A stretch of DNA of 64,000 nucleotides from Ectopseudomonas khazarica (GTDB taxonomy: Bacteria; Pseudomonadota; Gammaproteobacteria; Pseudomonadales; Pseudomonadaceae), in assembly GCF_004521985.1 (NCBI RefSeq), contig NZ_SBHZ01000003.1, forward strand, positions 1 to 64,000, given 5' to 3'. Position 1 is the first letter of the stretch; every line of letters starts with the position of its first letter. A model generated the notes under the pieces. The model saw nothing but the letters and a program-made list of their open reading frames with translations, made no database searches and was not told where the DNA came from. The position numbers were made by a program, and so were the translations under genes. Positions 41,023 through 49,256 of the stretch are shown one piece after another.

Positions 41023-42045
41023 ATGTCCCGCATGATCCGTTTTCATAAGTTCGGCGATGCCGATGTGCTCCAGTACGAAGAGGTTCCGACGCCTGTGCCC
41101 GGCCCTGGTGAGGTGCTGGTGCGCGTTCAGGCGGTCGGCCTGGGCTGGAAAGACGTATTGTGGCGTCAGAACCTGGCGGCCGAGCAGGCCAAGCTTCCGG
41201 CAGGCACCGGCTTCGAACTGGCCGGCACCATCGCCGCCCTGGGCGAAGGCGTCAGCGATTTCGAGATCGGCACCGCCGTCGCCGGCTTCCCGGCCAGCAC
41301 GCCGAACCGCTATCCGACCTGGGGCGATCTGGTGCTGATGCCCAGCCATGCCCTGACCCGCTATCCCGAGGTGCTCAGTCCGCTGGAAGCCAGCGTGCAC
41401 TACACCAGCCTGCTGTTCGGCTACCTGGCGCTGGTCGACCTGGCGCACCTGAAACCGGGGCAGCATGTGCTGATCACCGAGGCCAGCCACTGCATGGCGC
41501 CGCAGACCGTGCAGTTGGCCAAGGCGCTGGGGGCGAAGGTGATCGTTTCCACCAGTTCGGCGGATGATCGCGAGTTCCTGCGTGGTCTCGGTGCCGACAA
41601 GGTGATCGCGACCGAGGAGCAGGACCTGGTGCTCGAAGTCGAACGCTACACCGAGGGCAAGGGCGTCGAGGTGATTCTCGACCAGTGCGCCGGGCCGCAG
41701 ATGAAGCTGCTGGGTGACATCGCCGCGCCGCGTGGCAAGTTGATCCTGTACGGCATCAACGGCGGCAACGATACCGCGTTCCCGGCCTGCGCCGCCTTCA
41801 AGAAGCACCTGCAGTTCTTCCGTCACTGCGTGCTGGACTTCACCGGCTGCCCGGAGCTGGGCATCGAGCCCAACAACGAGGCGGTGCAGCGCGCGCTCAC
41901 CCACATCAACCAGATGACGGCCGACCGCCTGCTGACGCCGGTGATCGACAAGGTGTTCGACTTCGAGGACTTCGTCGAGGCGCATCGCTACATGGAAACC
42001 TGCCCCAACCGCGGGCGAGTCGCCTTGAAACTGGCTGCGGATTAA
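41023..42045 (+). CDS. mexS: Zinc-free quinone-oxidoreductase-like MexS
   Basis: 340-residue medium-chain dehydrogenase/reductase of the quinone oxidoreductase class. MSRMIRFHKFGDADVLQYEEVPTPVPGPGEVLVRVQAVGLGWKDVLWRQN at the start matches MexS (PA2491). The nucleotide-binding stretch is HLKPGQHVLITEASHCMAPQTVQLAKALGAKVI, with the usual AxxGGVG loop replaced by TEASHCMA. MexS is thought to detoxify electrophilic metabolites; its loss raises MexT activity and MexEF-OprN expression. A perfect 11-base inverted repeat at the stop codon may terminate it. Confidence 0.95.
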   Translation: MSRMIRFHKFGDADVLQYEEVPTPVPGPGEVLVRVQAVGLGWKDVLWRQNLAAEQAKLPAGTGFELAGTIAALGEGVSDFEIGTAVAGFPASTPNRYPTWGDLVLMPSHALTRYPEVLSPLEASVHYTSLLFGYLALVDLAHLKPGQHVLITEASHCMAPQTVQLAKALGAKVIVSTSSADDREFLRGLGADKVIATEEQDLVLEVERYTEGKGVEVILDQCAGPQMKLLGDIAAPRGKLILYGINGGNDTAFPACAAFKKHLQFFRHCVLDFTGCPELGIEPNNEAVQRALTHINQMTADRLLTPVIDKVFDFEDFVEAHRYMETCPNRGRVALKLAAD

Positions 42046-42058
42046 AGTCCGCAGCCAG
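42031..42058 (+). terminator. Hairpin at the end of mexS
   Basis: CTGGCTGCGGA (42031-42041) and TCCGCAGCCAG (42048-42058) are perfect 11-base arms around a six-base loop that includes the mexS stop. No T run follows, so it may be a stabilising hairpin rather than an intrinsic terminator. Confidence 0.45.
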
Positions 42059-42105
42059 CTGGTCGCTATACCCGGTAGGCCTACCGTTCGTTCAAGGATC
42101 GTTTC

Positions 42106-42999
42106 ATGAGTCTCATCACCGGCGACGCGCTGTCTCTGCTGTTGTTTCGTTTGCATAGCGGCCGACTGCTGGGAATCAACCTGCTCAAGGTCAACGAGAT
42201 CATTCCCTGTCCGCCGCTGACCAAACTGCCCAACCGTGGACCGAACGTGCGCGGCATCGCCACGTTGCGTGGCTCCGCGCTGACGGTCATCGACCTGTCG
42301 CGTGCCACGGGCGAGGCCGGGGCCGCCGACGAGGACGACGGCTGTCTGATCGTCACCGAGCTGAGCCGCTCGCGCCAGGGGCTGCACGTGAAGAGCGTCG
42401 AGCGCATCGTGCAGTGCTCCACGCGCGACGTGCGCCCGCCACCCGCAGGCTCAGGCAACCGGGCCTTCATCACCGGGGTGACCCAGATCGACGGCGCCAT
42501 CGTGCAGATTCTCGATATCGAGAAGGTGTTGCACGACATCACGCCTGCCCTGGAAGAGGCGCCGGTCGGGCAATTGCTCGATGGCCAGGACGGACAGATC
42601 CTGCAGGGACGACGGGTGCTGCTGGTCGACGATTCGCAGGTCGCGCTGCAGCAGACGCTCAACGTCCTGCGCCAGCTGGGCCTGGACTGCACGGCGGTAC
42701 GCAGTGCCCAGGCGGCGCTGCAGCAACTGCATGAATATCGCCAGGCGGGCATGCCCTTCGAGCTACTGGTGTCCGACATCGAGATGCCCGAGATGGACGG
42801 CTACAGCCTGGTGAGGGAAATCCGCCGCAGCGCCGACATCGCCGATACCTACGTGTTGCTGCACACCTCACTGGACAGCACCATGAATACCGAAAAGGCC
42901 CGCTCGGTCGGTGCCAACGCGATGCTGACCAAGTTCTCCTCGGTCGACCTCACCCGGGCACTGCTGGACGCCTTCCGGCAGATCAGCGACTCGCACTGA
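42106..42999 (+). CDS. cheV: Chemotaxis coupling protein CheV
   Basis: 297 residues: CheW domain (1 to ~150, FRLHSGRLLGINLLKVNEII and LRGSALTVIDLSRATG) and a C-terminal receiver domain (~168-295) with acidic pair VDDS and phospho-acceptor D224 (LLVSDIEMPEMDGY). It couples chemoreceptors to CheA and can be phosphorylated to adjust that coupling. It sits apart from the main che operon, as CheV paralogues usually do. Start ATG 42106 begins MSLITGDALSLLLF. A 10-base inverted repeat follows the stop. Confidence 0.93.
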   Translation: MSLITGDALSLLLFRLHSGRLLGINLLKVNEIIPCPPLTKLPNRGPNVRGIATLRGSALTVIDLSRATGEAGAADEDDGCLIVTELSRSRQGLHVKSVERIVQCSTRDVRPPPAGSGNRAFITGVTQIDGAIVQILDIEKVLHDITPALEEAPVGQLLDGQDGQILQGRRVLLVDDSQVALQQTLNVLRQLGLDCTAVRSAQAALQQLHEYRQAGMPFELLVSDIEMPEMDGYSLVREIRRSADIADTYVLLHTSLDSTMNTEKARSVGANAMLTKFSSVDLTRALLDAFRQISDSH

Positions 43000-43010
43000 C
43001 TCTCGCCGCC

Positions 43011-43033
43011 ACCTTGCCGCTCAGCGGCAAGGT
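43011..43033 (+). terminator. Hairpin after cheV
   Basis: Perfect arms ACCTTGCCGC (43011-43020) and GCGGCAAGGT (43024-43033) with a TCA loop, 12 bases past the stop. It lacks a T run, so intrinsic termination is uncertain. Confidence 0.5.
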
Positions 43034-43162
43034 CTTGCCTCCCATTGCCGCCGTTGAAAACGAACAAGCCCTGTGTTTTCAGAGGCTTACGTCACTCTTT
43101 CATGTTGGCACGCGCCTTGATTCCAAGCCCCTGGCAACTGCAACTCAGTCAAGGAGCGAGGC

Positions 43163-43663
43163 ATGAGTATCATTGGAGGCGTAGGCAACTACAGCGGCGT
43201 GTCGCTGACCGGTTTCCGCGGCAAGCAGAACGAGCAGCAGGATGAACAAGCGCTCGTTACACGCGAGGTCGGGAAAACCGTGCGCACGGCGAATGCCGAG
43301 TCGGAGCGCGAATTCCAGGCCAGACAAGCCACGGAAGAGGGGTTTGCCCGCCTGCGGGTAGCCCTGCAGAACAGCGCCGATGAGCAGACCGAAACCAGCG
43401 TCGGCTCGGGACAGGTGGAGAAGATGGAGGAAGACGACGGCAAGGCCGCGCTCGAGGCGTTCAAGGCCTACATGGCAATGACGCCGGCGGAAAAGATGCG
43501 CGACCGCATACTCAAGGAAATGGGCCTGACCGAGGAAGATATCGAGTCCATGCCGCCTGAGCAGCAGAAGGCAGTGGAGGAGACGATTGCCCAGCGCATG
43601 CAGGAACGCGCCGAGATTCAGGCTGCTTCGGACGAGGATAGCCACTCGTACGGGCTGGTCTGA
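43163..43663 (+). CDS. Hypothetical charged protein
   Basis: 166 residues, rich in E, Q and A, with no signal peptide and no membrane segment. A mostly helical central part is visible (DDGKAALEAFKAYMAMTPAEKMRDRILKEMGLTEEDIESMPPEQQKAVEETIAQRMQE). The repeated MTPAEKMRDRILKEMG/TEEDIESMPPEQQK pattern recalls EF-hand-like or helical-linker proteins in other pseudomonads but no family is recognised. AGGAGCGAGG precedes the ATG at 43163. It has its own promoter region of about 130 bases after the cheV hairpin. Confidence 0.7.
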   Translation: MSIIGGVGNYSGVSLTGFRGKQNEQQDEQALVTREVGKTVRTANAESEREFQARQATEEGFARLRVALQNSADEQTETSVGSGQVEKMEEDDGKAALEAFKAYMAMTPAEKMRDRILKEMGLTEEDIESMPPEQQKAVEETIAQRMQERAEIQAASDEDSHSYGLV

Positions 43664-43669
43664 GGGCAG

Positions 43670-43903
43670 TCAGTCCTCGCGCTGAACGATGAGATCGGTC
43701 AGTCGCCGGACATAGGGTGCAGCCAGCAGTACCACCGGGATCATGCTCAGCCAGGTCAGTAACCAGGTCGTGCTCCAGCTGAGCATGAACGGACCCAGTG
43801 CCATCCCCTTGGGGTTGGCGATCAACGCCGCGATGGCGCTGGTGATGGCGGATTGCAGCAGCCCGAATACCTGCGGCCGGTACTGGCGATTGATGCGTGG
43901 CAC
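43670..43903 (-). CDS. DUF2798 small membrane protein
   Basis: 77 residues with two transmembrane segments (FGLLQSAITSAIAALIANPKG and MLSWSTTWLLTWLSMIPVVLLAAPYVRRL), matching DUF2798. Starts at a GTG (43903): AGGAGAG stands 5 bases before it, and VPRINRQYRPQVFGLL is the usual DUF2798 N-terminus. The frame is open 89 codons further upstream in low-quality sequence that is not conserved-looking. It ends 6 bases from the stop of the convergent hypothetical gene. The function is unknown. Confidence 0.8.
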   Translation of the reverse strand: MPRINRQYRPQVFGLLQSAITSAIAALIANPKGMALGPFMLSWSTTWLLTWLSMIPVVLLAAPYVRRLTDLIVQRED

Positions 43904-44126
43904 GCGAACTCTCCTGCAGTCAAAGACCCGCGACAAGGCACTTCGACCCGGATTCGCCAGAGGGTGGCGGTGTGGCAGGGCCTTGCCCGTATGACCAGGC
44001 GACTGTCGCCAGGGGCTGCAATCAGGTCTGGCCTCGAGCATATACCGCTTGGGGCGCGTGATGTCAGTGGTTGCGCTGTCGAGCGGCAGGCCTCGCTGTG
44101 GCCGTGCGCAACTCGCAACGACGCAT

Positions 44127-44151
44127 CCCCGGACGCACAGGGCGTCCGGGG
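44127..44151 (-). terminator. Hairpin after the NDH-2-like gene
   Basis: CCCCGGACGC (44127-44136) and GCGTCCGGGG (44142-44151), perfect 10-base arms with a five-base loop, 12 bases past the leftward stop of the flavoprotein gene. No T run. Confidence 0.5.
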
Positions 44152-44162
44152 CTGGCAGCGGG

Positions 44163-45368
44163 TCAGGCAACGACGGGGATCAGCGGGTCGGCCGCCGCCA
44201 GCGCGACATCGCGCTTGGCCTCCGGCGGGTAGATCCACTTGGTGTTGATCTCGGTCTTGATGGCCTTGCCTTCCTGGCCGGTCAGCAGCACCTTGCGCTC
44301 CCAGCCTTCGGTGAAGACAGCGCCCCAGGCGCCGAGATCGAGGCAGGTCACGTACTTGGGCTGACTGTATGGGATCGCTTCGACACCCAGCAGATCGGCC
44401 GCCGCGTTGTTCCCCGACGAGCGCCCCAGGGCGATGGCGTGCTGGCAGGTCATCAGCGCATGATTGCCCAGCTCATCCACGGCGGCATAGGCCGTATCGC
44501 CGGTGGCATAGATGCTGTCCTGGCCCAGTACCTTCAGGTTGCGGTCGACATGCAGGCGTCCGAAGGCATCGCGCTCGCCATCGATCTGCTGGGTCAGCGG
44601 CGAGGCTTTCACCCCCACGGTCCAGACCACGGTGCTGGCCTCGATGCGCTCGCCATCGTCGAGTTGCACGCCCTGTTCGTCGACCATCGATACCGGGCTG
44701 CCGAGCTTCCAGGTGACCCCCAGCGCATCGCTGGCTTCGGCGATCACCGAGGCGATCTGTTCGCCCATCGCGCTCCCCACCTGCTTGCCCATATCGACGA
44801 CGATCACCTGCACATCCGCCTCGTCGCCGAGGATGGCGCGCAAGCGCGCCGGCATTTCTGTTGCCGTTTCGATGCCGGTGAAGCCGCCTCCGACCACCAC
44901 CACGGTGTTTCGCGCCTGGCTGGCCGGCTTGTCACGCAGGCTCTGCAGATGAGCCTCGAGCTTTTGCGCCGATTCGAAGCTGTCGACATCGAAGGCGAAG
45001 CGGTCGATACCGGCCAGAGGAGGGCGGGCGACCTGGCTGCCCGAGGCCAGGATCAGCCGGTCGTAGCTCAGTTCGGCCTGGGCGCCGCCCGTTTCGCGGT
45101 AGATGACGCGCTTGCCGGCGGCATCGATGCGCGTCGCACAGCCTTCCACGAAATTCACCCCGACCGCATCGAACAGCGGGCCGAGCGGGGCAACGGTGGT
45201 GGCCAGGTCTGTTTCGTAGAAGCGCGGGCGCACGCGGAGTTCGGCTTGCGGGGCGAGGAGGGTGACGCTCACCTCCAGACGCTGGTGCTGGTCCAGCAGG
45301 CGAATGGCGCTCAGCGCGCTCCACATGCCGGCAAAACCGGCGCCGATGATCAGGATTCGTTGTTTCAT
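44163..45368 (-). CDS. NDH-2-like FAD/NAD(P)H oxidoreductase
   Basis: 401-residue pyridine nucleotide-disulfide-type flavoprotein. N-terminal FAD fold IIGAGFAGMWSAL (GAGFAG at 9-14) and central NAD fold TVVVVGGGFTGIETATEMPARL are plain; the C-terminal FAD motif is SIYATGDTAYAAVDELGNHALMTCQHA. The arrangement is that of type II NADH dehydrogenases and related quinone reductases, though the C-terminal membrane-anchoring part is short. It is divergent from a MocR-type regulator, with a clear operator between them, so it is likely inducible by an amine or PLP-related signal. The exact electron acceptor is unknown. Confidence 0.85.
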   Translation of the reverse strand: MKQRILIIGAGFAGMWSALSAIRLLDQHQRLEVSVTLLAPQAELRVRPRFYETDLATTVAPLGPLFDAVGVNFVEGCATRIDAAGKRVIYRETGGAQAELSYDRLILASGSQVARPPLAGIDRFAFDVDSFESAQKLEAHLQSLRDKPASQARNTVVVVGGGFTGIETATEMPARLRAILGDEADVQVIVVDMGKQVGSAMGEQIASVIAEASDALGVTWKLGSPVSMVDEQGVQLDDGERIEASTVVWTVGVKASPLTQQIDGERDAFGRLHVDRNLKVLGQDSIYATGDTAYAAVDELGNHALMTCQHAIALGRSSGNNAAADLLGVEAIPYSQPKYVTCLDLGAWGAVFTEGWERKVLLTGQEGKAIKTEINTKWIYPPEAKRDVALAAADPLIPVVA

Positions 45369-45431
45369 GTCGTTGTTCCCGTAGCGAAGAAGAAAGGTGC
45401 TGGCTGACTACGGGATGAATTGTGCGGTTGC

Positions 45432-45477
45432 ATTGGATCAGTGTATTGATCCAATCTTTGCAAGAATTACTGATCCA
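45432..45477. promoter_or_regulatory. Operator between the NDH-2-like gene and the MocR regulator
   Basis: ATTGGATCA (45432-45440) and TGATCCAAT (45447-45455) are perfect nine-base arms with a six-base spacer, and TGATCCA recurs at 45471-45477, 24 bases from the previous copy. An inverted repeat plus a direct repeat of the same half-site is the architecture reported for MocR-type proteins. The last copy ends 14 bases before the mocR-like ATG. Confidence 0.7.
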
Positions 45478-45490
45478 CTTCGGAGCGCAC

Positions 45491-46993
45491 ATGGCTGCCG
45501 ACAAAACACCGCCAGAGGTGGTCTTTCTGCCGCTGGGAACGCCGGAAGAGGGTGTCAGCCTGCAGAGCTGGCTGTATGAGTCGCTGCGCGCCGCGATTCT
45601 CCTCGGGCGTCTTCCCGCAGGCAGCAAGCTGCCCAGCACGCGCGCGATGGCCGAGTACTACAAGCTGGCCCGTGGCACGGTGCAGGCGGCCTATCAGCAG
45701 CTGCTTTCCGAGGGCTACCTGCAGGCTCGAACCGGCAGCGGGACACGCGTCAGCGATGTACTGCCGGACCCGACGCTGAACGCGGGATACGTCCGGCGCA
45801 AGGTGGTGGCCGAGGTGAAGGAAAGCCGCAGCGCCCCCGACACGCCCTGGTTGAATCGCCTGGCGGAGATCGATCCGATCTTCTCCCGACGCACGCTGCC
45901 CAGTGGGCTGCGTCCTTTCTTCCCTCATCGCGGCGACATCAAGGCCTTTCCCATCGACCTGTGGCGCAAGCTGCATACCCAGCAGTTGCGCAGCTCGCGT
46001 CTGTCCATGCTGCTGGATTCCGATCCGGCGGGCTTGCCCGCACTGCGCGAGGCGGTCGCTGGCTACCTGGCCATTGCCCGTGGGGTGCAGGTGTCAGCGT
46101 CGCGCATTCTCCTGCTCAGCACCGTGCAGCAAGGGCTGGACCTGTGCCTGCGGCTGCTGGCACCGGGCGAATCGCAGGTGTGGATGGAGGACCCGGGTTA
46201 CCCGGGCGCACGCCAGCTGATGGAGGTATCCGGTGTGAGGCGTGTGGACGTGCCGGTGGATCAGGCCGGCCTCAGGGTCGATGAAGGCGTGCGCCTGGCG
46301 CGTGATGCGCGGCTGGCGTACGTCACGCCATCGCGCCAGGCGCCTCTGGGCGGCGAGCTGTCGCCCGCGCGGCGTCTGGCCCTGCTGCAATGGGCGCAGG
46401 AGCAGGGTAGTCATATCTTCGAGGATGACTATGACAGCGAGTACCGCTTCATCGCCAAACCCATCCCGGCACTGCGCTCCATGCCGGGCGCCGAGCACTC
46501 GGTGATCATGGCCGGCACGTTCAGCAAGCTACTGTTTCCTGCGATCCGCCTGGCCTATCTGGTGCTGCCCGAGCATCTGGTCGAACCGTTCACCCGCGCT
46601 TCGGCGCTGTTGTCGCGGCATGCCAACGGCCTGGCGCAGGCGGTGCTGGCCGATTTCATTCACGAAGGGCATTTCGACCGCCATGTGCGGCGTATGCGCA
46701 AGATCTACGCTTCCCGGGCCGATGCCTTTGCCGAAGCCGCGCACAGGCATTGGCGCGGATTGATCGATGTGCCGGAGATTCGCGCGGGGATGGACATCGC
46801 CTGCCGCTTGCACGTCGAGGATGAACAGCTGGCGTTCGAGCGTTTGCAGGAGGCCGGCATCGGCTCGATACCGCTGTCGCGCTACTGGGTCGCCAATACG
46901 CAGGCACCCGGCCTGATGATGGGGTTCGCCGCCTACGACGAAGCTGCGATCGAGGATTCGGCCAAGGCTCTCGTACAGGCCTTGCGGGCATGA
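45491..46993 (+). CDS. MocR-type PLP-dependent transcriptional regulator
   Basis: 500 residues: GntR winged helix (~20-90, PAGSKLPSTRAMAEYYKLARGTVQAAYQQL) joined to a fold-type I aminotransferase domain (~130-500). The PLP-binding Lys lies in MAGTFSKLLFPAIR near residue 346, preceded by EDDYDSEYRF. MocR proteins (PdxR, GabR, TauR, DdlR) sense PLP or amines through this domain. GGAG stands 5 bases before the ATG at 45491; an upstream in-frame ATG at 45422 would place the operator inside the gene, so it is rejected. It is divergent from the NDH-2-like gene. Confidence 0.92.
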   Translation: MAADKTPPEVVFLPLGTPEEGVSLQSWLYESLRAAILLGRLPAGSKLPSTRAMAEYYKLARGTVQAAYQQLLSEGYLQARTGSGTRVSDVLPDPTLNAGYVRRKVVAEVKESRSAPDTPWLNRLAEIDPIFSRRTLPSGLRPFFPHRGDIKAFPIDLWRKLHTQQLRSSRLSMLLDSDPAGLPALREAVAGYLAIARGVQVSASRILLLSTVQQGLDLCLRLLAPGESQVWMEDPGYPGARQLMEVSGVRRVDVPVDQAGLRVDEGVRLARDARLAYVTPSRQAPLGGELSPARRLALLQWAQEQGSHIFEDDYDSEYRFIAKPIPALRSMPGAEHSVIMAGTFSKLLFPAIRLAYLVLPEHLVEPFTRASALLSRHANGLAQAVLADFIHEGHFDRHVRRMRKIYASRADAFAEAAHRHWRGLIDVPEIRAGMDIACRLHVEDEQLAFERLQEAGIGSIPLSRYWVANTQAPGLMMGFAAYDEAAIEDSAKALVQALRA

Positions 46994-46998
46994 AGGGT

Positions 46999-47020
46999 TG
47001 CCCCGACCAGGGTCGGGGCA
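46999..47020. terminator. Hairpin between the convergent mocR-like and oprD-like genes
   Basis: TGCCCCGACC (46999-47008), a two-base AG loop, and GGTCGGGGCA (47011-47020), perfect 10-base arms, just after the mocR-like stop and before the leftward porin stop at 47028. It may serve both convergent transcripts; no long T run. Confidence 0.6.
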
Positions 47021-47027
47021 GGGGGCA

Positions 47028-48281
47028 TCACAGGATGCTCAGCGGGTACTCGACGAATGCACGAATCTCGTTGAGGTCCGGACCGACATCGGTGCTCGAA
47101 CGATAGATCGAGTTGCGCAGGCGCAGGTGCAGGTCCTTGGCCACGCCACTCTGGACGGTGTAGCTGACCTGGTTGAAGATCTCGCGCTCGGTACCCTCGT
47201 TGTCGTTACCGGTGTCGATGTTGTCGCCACGGACGTAGGCGAACTTGTAGCGCAGGCCCGGCACGCCGTACTCGGCGAAGTCCAGCTCGTAGCTGGCCTG
47301 CCAGGAGCGCTCGTCCTTCAGGTTGAAGTCCGAGTAGTAGGAGTTGGCCAGGTAGATGCTGCTGCCGCCATCACCGTAGTCGTAGGCGAAACCGGCATCG
47401 CCGCTGTTGCGCTGATGCGCCAGGATGAACGCGTGGGCGCCGACGCTGTACTTGGCGGCCAGGCTCCAGATGGTGTTGCGGTCGCCTTTGCCGTCGCCAC
47501 CAAAGTCCAGCGCGGCGCTGGAGCCGGTGTCGTACTTGGTGCGGTAGATGTTGAAGTCGAAGTTCAGCGCCTGATCGGCCGCCAGTGCCAGGTTGTAATT
47601 GACGTTGGCGTAGTAACGCTTGTACATGTCCTCGAGGTCGGCGTGGTAGACCGCCAGGCTCAGGTCATCACTGACGGCGTAGCTGCCGCCGAGCACATCG
47701 ATGCTCTTCAGGCGGTTGGGGTCGCGCGCCGAGTCGCCCATCGGGCTGTCAGCGGTGAAGCGCCCGGCATTCAGCTCCAGGCCTTCGATCTCGTTGCTGG
47801 TTACCAGCGTACCGGTGAAGGACTGCGGCAGCAGGCGGCTGTCGTCATGCGCCAGAACGGGCAGGGAAGGGAACTGATTGCCGTACTTGATCACGGTGTT
47901 GGAGACGCGCAGTTTCACTGCACCGCCGGCCTGGGAAAGCTCATCGACCGGACGACCGTCGCCGTCGGTGTCGAAGAAGGCGCGGTAGTTGCGTCCACGA
48001 CCGCTGTCGAGCTTGATGCCCAGCAGGCCGAAAGCGTCGACGCCGAAGCCGACCGTGCCCTGGGTGAAGCCGGACTCGAAGGTGGTGATGAAACCCTGGC
48101 CCCAGGTCTTGGCATCGTTGGTGCGGTCTTTGTAGTCGCGGTTGAAATAGGCGTTGCGCAGCAACAGGTTGAGGCTGGCATCCTCGACGAAACCGTTGGC
48201 TTCGGACTGGCTGCTGGCGTGCGCCAACTGGCCACCCAGCGCGAGGCTGCAGGCCAGCGCGAGACCGTGTTTTCTGTACAT
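47028..48281 (-). CDS. OprD-family outer-membrane porin
   Basis: 417-residue porin with a signal peptide (MYRKHGLALACSLALGGQLAHA). OprD family features are FVEDASLNLLLRNAYFNRDYKD after the signal, GFGVDAFGLLGIKLDSGRGR, ADSPMGDSARDPNRLKSIDVLGGSYAV, and the C-terminal FVEYPLSIL with its aromatic strand end. The family takes up amino acids, peptides or aromatic and other organic acids; the substrate is not predictable here. It is not assigned to a specific Opd/Occ member. Confidence 0.92.
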   Translation of the reverse strand: MYRKHGLALACSLALGGQLAHASSQSEANGFVEDASLNLLLRNAYFNRDYKDRTNDAKTWGQGFITTFESGFTQGTVGFGVDAFGLLGIKLDSGRGRNYRAFFDTDGDGRPVDELSQAGGAVKLRVSNTVIKYGNQFPSLPVLAHDDSRLLPQSFTGTLVTSNEIEGLELNAGRFTADSPMGDSARDPNRLKSIDVLGGSYAVSDDLSLAVYHADLEDMYKRYYANVNYNLALAADQALNFDFNIYRTKYDTGSSAALDFGGDGKGDRNTIWSLAAKYSVGAHAFILAHQRNSGDAGFAYDYGDGGSSIYLANSYYSDFNLKDERSWQASYELDFAEYGVPGLRYKFAYVRGDNIDTGNDNEGTEREIFNQVSYTVQSGVAKDLHLRLRNSIYRSSTDVGPDLNEIRAFVEYPLSIL

Positions 48282-48458
48282 GAGTGCTCCCGGTGTTTGT
48301 GTGCTGTTCTAAACGTGCCTCACATCGAGGTAAGGCCCGGCCCAGAGGGCGCGCTTAGAGTTATCACCATGCTGCCGGCGGCACTATTTGAGCTGATTGA
48401 TGATCACTATCGATGACTTCGATGGGGTGTTTGCGGACGCACCCGGTAGGCTTCGTCC

Positions 48459-48580
48459 CGATGAAGATTCCTGGGCAGCGACAGTTGACTCCGTGACAAG
48501 GTCGTTGCTCTGGCTCCACTTCATCTCCTTTGGTTAAGACGACTTGTGACCGCCTGGATCTTCCAGTGCGGTCTTTTTTT
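48459..48580 (+). ncRNA. Candidate intergenic small RNA
   Basis: A strong intrinsic terminator (GACCGC ... GCGGTC followed by seven T) ends at 48580 on the + strand although no + strand gene lies upstream. TAGGCT at 48447-48452 resembles an RpoS-type -10 element, giving a start near 48459 and a length of about 122 bases. Within it GCAGCGAC (48475-48482) can pair with GTCGTTGC (48501-48508). No coding frame with a start and ribosome-binding site is seen. Its size and promoter recall RgsA of Pseudomonas, but sequence identity is not claimed. The 5' end is inferred. Confidence 0.45.
48548..48580 (+). terminator. Rho-independent terminator of the candidate sRNA
   Basis: GACCGC (48548-48553) pairs with GCGGTC (48568-48573), and inside it CTGGA (48554-48558) pairs with TCCAG, followed by a run of seven T. 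It is a textbook intrinsic terminator and has no + strand gene upstream. Confidence 0.85.
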
Positions 48581-48665
48581 GTCCGGGAGACAGGGACCAG
48601 GCCACCGCCAGCTTCAGCAAGCGGCGGTGGCCAAGGCCGCGAATGACTACTCGCGTTACGATCGC

Positions 48666-49154
48666 TTAGCGAAACAACGCGGCATTCGCTGCGAGGACCT
48701 CATCGGCGCACTGTGCATCCAGGTGACCACCCGGAGCACCTGCCACACCGATGGCCCCGATGACGGTGTCGCCGGCCTTGACCGGAACCCCGCCACCCAG
48801 CAACAGGAAACCCGGAATATCGCTGAGGTTGGCTGCGCCGGGGTTCTTCTGCGCGTTCTCCATGATTGCCAGCGTAGGGGCCTTGGCCGACGCCGAGGTG
48901 AAGGCCTTGGCCCTGCTGGCCTCGATCGTGTGTGGGCCGGCGTTGTCCGCGCGGGCAAAGGCCTTCAGCAGGCCGGCACGATCCACCACCGAAGCGCTGA
49001 CGTTGTAGCCTTTGGCGGAGCAGGCCGCGACGGTCGCACTGGCGAGCTTCTGCGCGTCGGCCGTCGACAGATTGCCTTCATTGAGAACCGCGCCGTTGGC
49101 GACGTTGACGAGGGCGAACGAGCAGAGCAGGGCAGCTAGGGACGAACGAGTCAT
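48666..49154 (-). CDS. Secreted HbpS/GlcG-family protein (DUF336)
   Basis: 162 residues with a signal peptide (MTRSSLAALLCSFALVNVANGA). The remainder is the HbpS/GlcG domain: LSTADAQKLASATVAACSAKGYNVSASVVDRAGLLKAFARADNAGPHTIEASRAKAFTSASA and GGGVPVKAGDTVIGAIGVAGAPGGHLDAQCADEVL. In Streptomyces reticuli HbpS binds haem and, with the sensor kinase SenS and regulator SenR, forms a redox/iron sensing system. Here it lies downstream of a sensor kinase and response regulator on the same strand, which invites the same interpretation. GGAAAG precedes the ATG at 49154. Haem binding is inferred from family only. Confidence 0.85.
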   Translation of the reverse strand: MTRSSLAALLCSFALVNVANGAVLNEGNLSTADAQKLASATVAACSAKGYNVSASVVDRAGLLKAFARADNAGPHTIEASRAKAFTSASAKAPTLAIMENAQKNPGAANLSDIPGFLLLGGGVPVKAGDTVIGAIGVAGAPGGHLDAQCADEVLAANAALFR

Positions 49155-49236
49155 GGGACTTTCCTTTTAGTCGGATCAGGAGTCGCCAGTCTGGTCGCAT
49201 GCCCCTCGCCGCGGTATTCGCCCGACTACTCGTTGT

Positions 49237-49256
49237 TCTCCGTAGCGCTACGGAGA
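49237..49256. promoter_or_regulatory. Palindrome upstream of the HbpS-like gene
   Basis: TCTCCGTAGC-GCTACGGAGA is a perfect 20-base palindrome. It overlaps the stop codon of the response regulator (49248-49250) and lies 83-102 bases before the HbpS-like start. The core TCCGTAGCGCTACGGAG recurs, with two differences, upstream of the sensor kinase at 51335-51351. The local response regulator is the likely binder. Confidence 0.65.

Noticed and set aside
48546-49139. A + strand open frame spanning the sRNA terminator and the HbpS-like gene
   Set aside because: It runs through the hairpin and T run and antisense to a well-supported gene.
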